DNA from: Sphingobium sp052327305 | GTDB taxonomy: Bacteria > Pseudomonadota > Alphaproteobacteria > Sphingomonadales > Sphingomonadaceae | DNA: 64,000 nt | NCBI RefSeq assembly: GCF_052327305.1 | Contig: NZ_CP182486.1 | Coordinates: 2,542,001-2,606,000 of the forward strand | Direction: 5' to 3' | Shown: positions 62,464-64,000 of the stretch, in pieces | Layout of the letters: each line of letters begins with the position of its first letter | Position numbering within the stretch: position 1 is the stretch's first letter | Made by a program: the position numbers and the translations under genes | The notes under the pieces: generated by a model | What the model was told of the DNA's origin: nothing | Database searches by the model: none | What the model saw: the letters and a program-made list of their open reading frames with translations, nothing else

Positions 62464-63243
62464 TTAGAACGCCGGCTGGTTGGCCGGATCGTCCGGGTCC
62501 GCAACGGGCGTGGAGACGGTATGGATGCCGCACTCCACCTTGTCCCAGCCGCGCCAGCGTCCGGCGCGCGGGTCCTCACCCGGCATGACCTTGCTGGTGC
62601 AAGGCTCGCAGCCGATGGAGAGATAACCCTGCGCCTCCAGCGGATGCCGGGGCAGGTCGTGCGCTTCGAAATAGGCTTCGAGCGCAGCCTTGTCCCAGTC
62701 GCCAAGCGGATTGATCTTGAGGCGGCCATCCTCGATCTCAAAGCGGGGCAGGTTCTTGCGAGTGACCGACTGGAACGCCTTGCGGCCCGAGATCCAGGCA
62801 TCAAGGCCGTGCTTGGCGCGGGCGAGCGGCTCTACCTTGCGAATTTCGCAGCAGCCATCCGGGTCATAAGACCAGCGCAGGCCGGTCTCGTCCTTCTTAG
62901 CGATCACGTCCGGCAGGGGCGTGACCGTGCGGCTGTCGGTAAACTCGAACCGGCGGATCAGAGTGTCACGGTAGTCGAGGGTTTCCGGGAACATCTTGAG
63001 CGTATCGACGAAGATCACCGGCACGCTTGGGTCCGCCTGCGCAACCAGATGCAGCAGTACGGCGCTTTCGGTGCCGAACGACGAGACGACAGCGACATGG
63101 CCGAGCGTGCCCTCTGCGAAGAGAGCTTTGAGCATCTCTCCAGCGCTGACGCCCTCGAAACGGGCGTTCAGGGCATCGGCATCCGCCTGCGTGAAGGCAG
63201 GGCGCACGTCGATGAAGTCGATCTTGCGGGCAGCTTCAGCCAT
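62464..63243 (-). CDS. cysH: assimilatory adenylyl-sulfate (APS/PAPS) reductase
   Basis: A 259-aa enzyme reducing activated sulfate to sulfite. P-loop-like VVSSFGTESAVLLHL, FVDTLKMFPETLDYRDTL, then GCCEIRKVEPLARA, ISGRKAFQS and GCEPCTSKV. The CC...CxxC arrangement is that of the [4Fe-4S] type, which mostly uses APS rather than PAPS. The active CGIH-type motif is visible near the C-terminus (KVECGIHTV). The start at 63243 overlaps the DUF934 gene by 8 bases; Met at 63255 is an alternative. Confidence 0.93.
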   Translation of the reverse strand: MAEAARKIDFIDVRPAFTQADADALNARFEGVSAGEMLKALFAEGTLGHVAVVSSFGTESAVLLHLVAQADPSVPVIFVDTLKMFPETLDYRDTLIRRFEFTDSRTVTPLPDVIAKKDETGLRWSYDPDGCCEIRKVEPLARAKHGLDAWISGRKAFQSVTRKNLPRFEIEDGRLKINPLGDWDKAALEAYFEAHDLPRHPLEAQGYLSIGCEPCTSKVMPGEDPRAGRWRGWDKVECGIHTVSTPVADPDDPANQPAF

Positions 63244-63673
63244 ATGTGGCTCCATGCCGCAGAGCCCAGACCGGCGGGGCTGGATCAGCGGCTTTCTGAT
63301 AAGGGTGTGGGAAGCGCGCGAAGGCCGCTTCCACAAGTGTCTGGTCGAGCGGCGCGTTCGGCGCGAACGCATCGAAACCACAGCGGCGCATATGGCTGAT
63401 CTGATCGATCAGCACGTCGCCAGCCGCGCGCAGCTCGCCTGTGTAACCCGACTCGCGCAAGATGCGCGCCGCCGAATAACCGCGACCGTCACCGAAGACA
63501 GGGAAGGCGACCTCGACCAGCGAAAGCCGATCAAGGAAGGGCAGCAGCACGCGCACATCCTCGCCGGGCTCGATCCGGACAGCCGTCGCATTGGACTGTC
63601 CGAGGAAAGCATCTACGGTCACTGCCGGCTCTTCGTGCGGCTGATCGTCACGCAGGCGAATATACTCAGCCAT
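63236..63673 (-). CDS. DUF934 protein of the sulfate assimilation operon
   Basis: A 145-aa protein always found, in my knowledge, between a sulfite reductase hemoprotein gene and cysH. Family-like segments: LPFLDRLSLVEVAFPVFGDGRGYSAARILRESGYTGELRAAGDVLIDQISHMRRCGFDAFA. The function is unproven; a role in electron supply or assembly of sulfite reductase is a guess. Overlaps both neighbours by 8 bases, which implies tight coupling. Confidence 0.9.
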   Translation of the reverse strand: MAEYIRLRDDQPHEEPAVTVDAFLGQSNATAVRIEPGEDVRVLLPFLDRLSLVEVAFPVFGDGRGYSAARILRESGYTGELRAAGDVLIDQISHMRRCGFDAFAPNAPLDQTLVEAAFARFPHPYQKAADPAPPVWALRHGATYG

Positions 63674-64000
63674 AAATCGCCTCCTTGAACGGCTCCATAC
63701 CGATGCGCCGATAGGTGTCGACGAACCGCTCGCCCTCGGCGCGCCGGCTGAGATAGAGGTTGGTCGCCTTCTCGATCGCATCGACCACGCCGTCCTCATC
63801 GAAGCCGGGGCCGATGATCTTGCCGATGCTCACGTCCTGCGCGCCTGATCCGCCAAAGAGCAGCTGGTAATTCTCCACGCCCTTCCGGTCCACGCCGAGA
63901 ATACCGATGTGCCCGGCGTGATGATGGCCGCACGCGTTGATACAGCCGGAAATCTTGAGCTTGAGCTCGCCGATGTCGCGCTGCTTCGCAGGATCGGCAA
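63666..64000 (-). CDS. cysI: nitrite/sulfite reductase hemoprotein, C-terminal part
   Basis: Only the last ~110 residues are inside the window; the gene continues past the right edge. Visible: ELKLKISGCINACGHHHAGHIGILG, the second cysteine pair of the siroheme-[4Fe-4S] site, followed by YQLLFGGSGAQ and IGKIIGPGFDEDGVVDAIEKATNLYLSRR. It forms sulfide from sulfite. Operon order is cysI-DUF934-cysH. Confidence 0.9.
   Translation of the reverse strand, partial: ADPAKQRDIGELKLKISGCINACGHHHAGHIGILGVDRKGVENYQLLFGGSGAQDVSIGKIIGPGFDEDGVVDAIEKATNLYLSRRAEGERFVDTYRRIGMEPFKEAIYG

Overview
This window looks like ordinary chromosome of a GC-rich alphaproteobacterium, most likely a flagellated sphingomonad (Sphingomonadales). 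The pointers are a PhoK-type alkaline phosphatase, a methionine synthase split into two genes, the cysI-DUF934-cysH order, a three-gene pyridine-nucleotide transhydrogenase next to a tiny aa3-type CoxIV protein, a TonB-dependent receptor with a glycine-rich loop, and sigma-54 control of flagellar genes. The placement rests on gene content and remembered family features, not on a database search.

Layout. 1-5.1 kb: methionine/one-carbon block (end of an ArsR-type methyltransferase, metF, split metH). 5.2-14.5 kb: BLUF photoreceptor, Kazal lipoprotein, phoK, DsbD-like transporter, tlyA, tspO, ubiK, YbjN protein, proC, argG. 14.5-24.1 kb: an aldo/keto reductase broken by one stop codon, small membrane proteins, gshA, rsmE, a stand-alone Hpt protein, tusA-like gene, der, bamB, YfgM-like protein, panB. 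24.2-43.1 kb: flagellar locus. One arm on the minus strand carries a reduced second stator pair, flgA, flgM, a FlgN-like gene, a lytic transglycosylase, flhA and fliA; the other on the plus strand runs flgBCDEFGHIJKL and, after a small islet, motAB. Two near-perfect sigma-54 promoters drive flgB and flgA. Two tandem 16-bp dyads lie between the divergent arms.

The islet at 39.3-41.0 kb separates flgL from motA. It holds a frameshifted gene, a 58-aa/125-aa two-gene unit and a zinc-ribbon membrane protein, all on the minus strand, with related ~45-70 bp repeats in one orientation at each gene boundary. It is the least explained stretch here. 43.1-54.8 kb: two-component system, EF-hand protein, tRNA-Gly, LysR regulator, purC, outer-membrane barrel, purSQ, an NtrC-family regulator whose GAFTGA loop reads GAFAGA, CoxIV-like protein and pntAA-pntAB-pntB. 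54.8-64 kb: a frameshifted small exported protein, a racemase-family protein lacking the second catalytic Cys, a large TonB-dependent receptor, a KSI-like/GNAT/nitrilase operon, ald, and the end of the assimilatory sulfate operon (cysH, DUF934, cysI).

Three genes carry single-base lesions (15.0, 39.6 and 55.1 kb). They may be true pseudogenes or assembly errors; sequence alone cannot tell. No insertion sequence, prophage or CRISPR array was seen.
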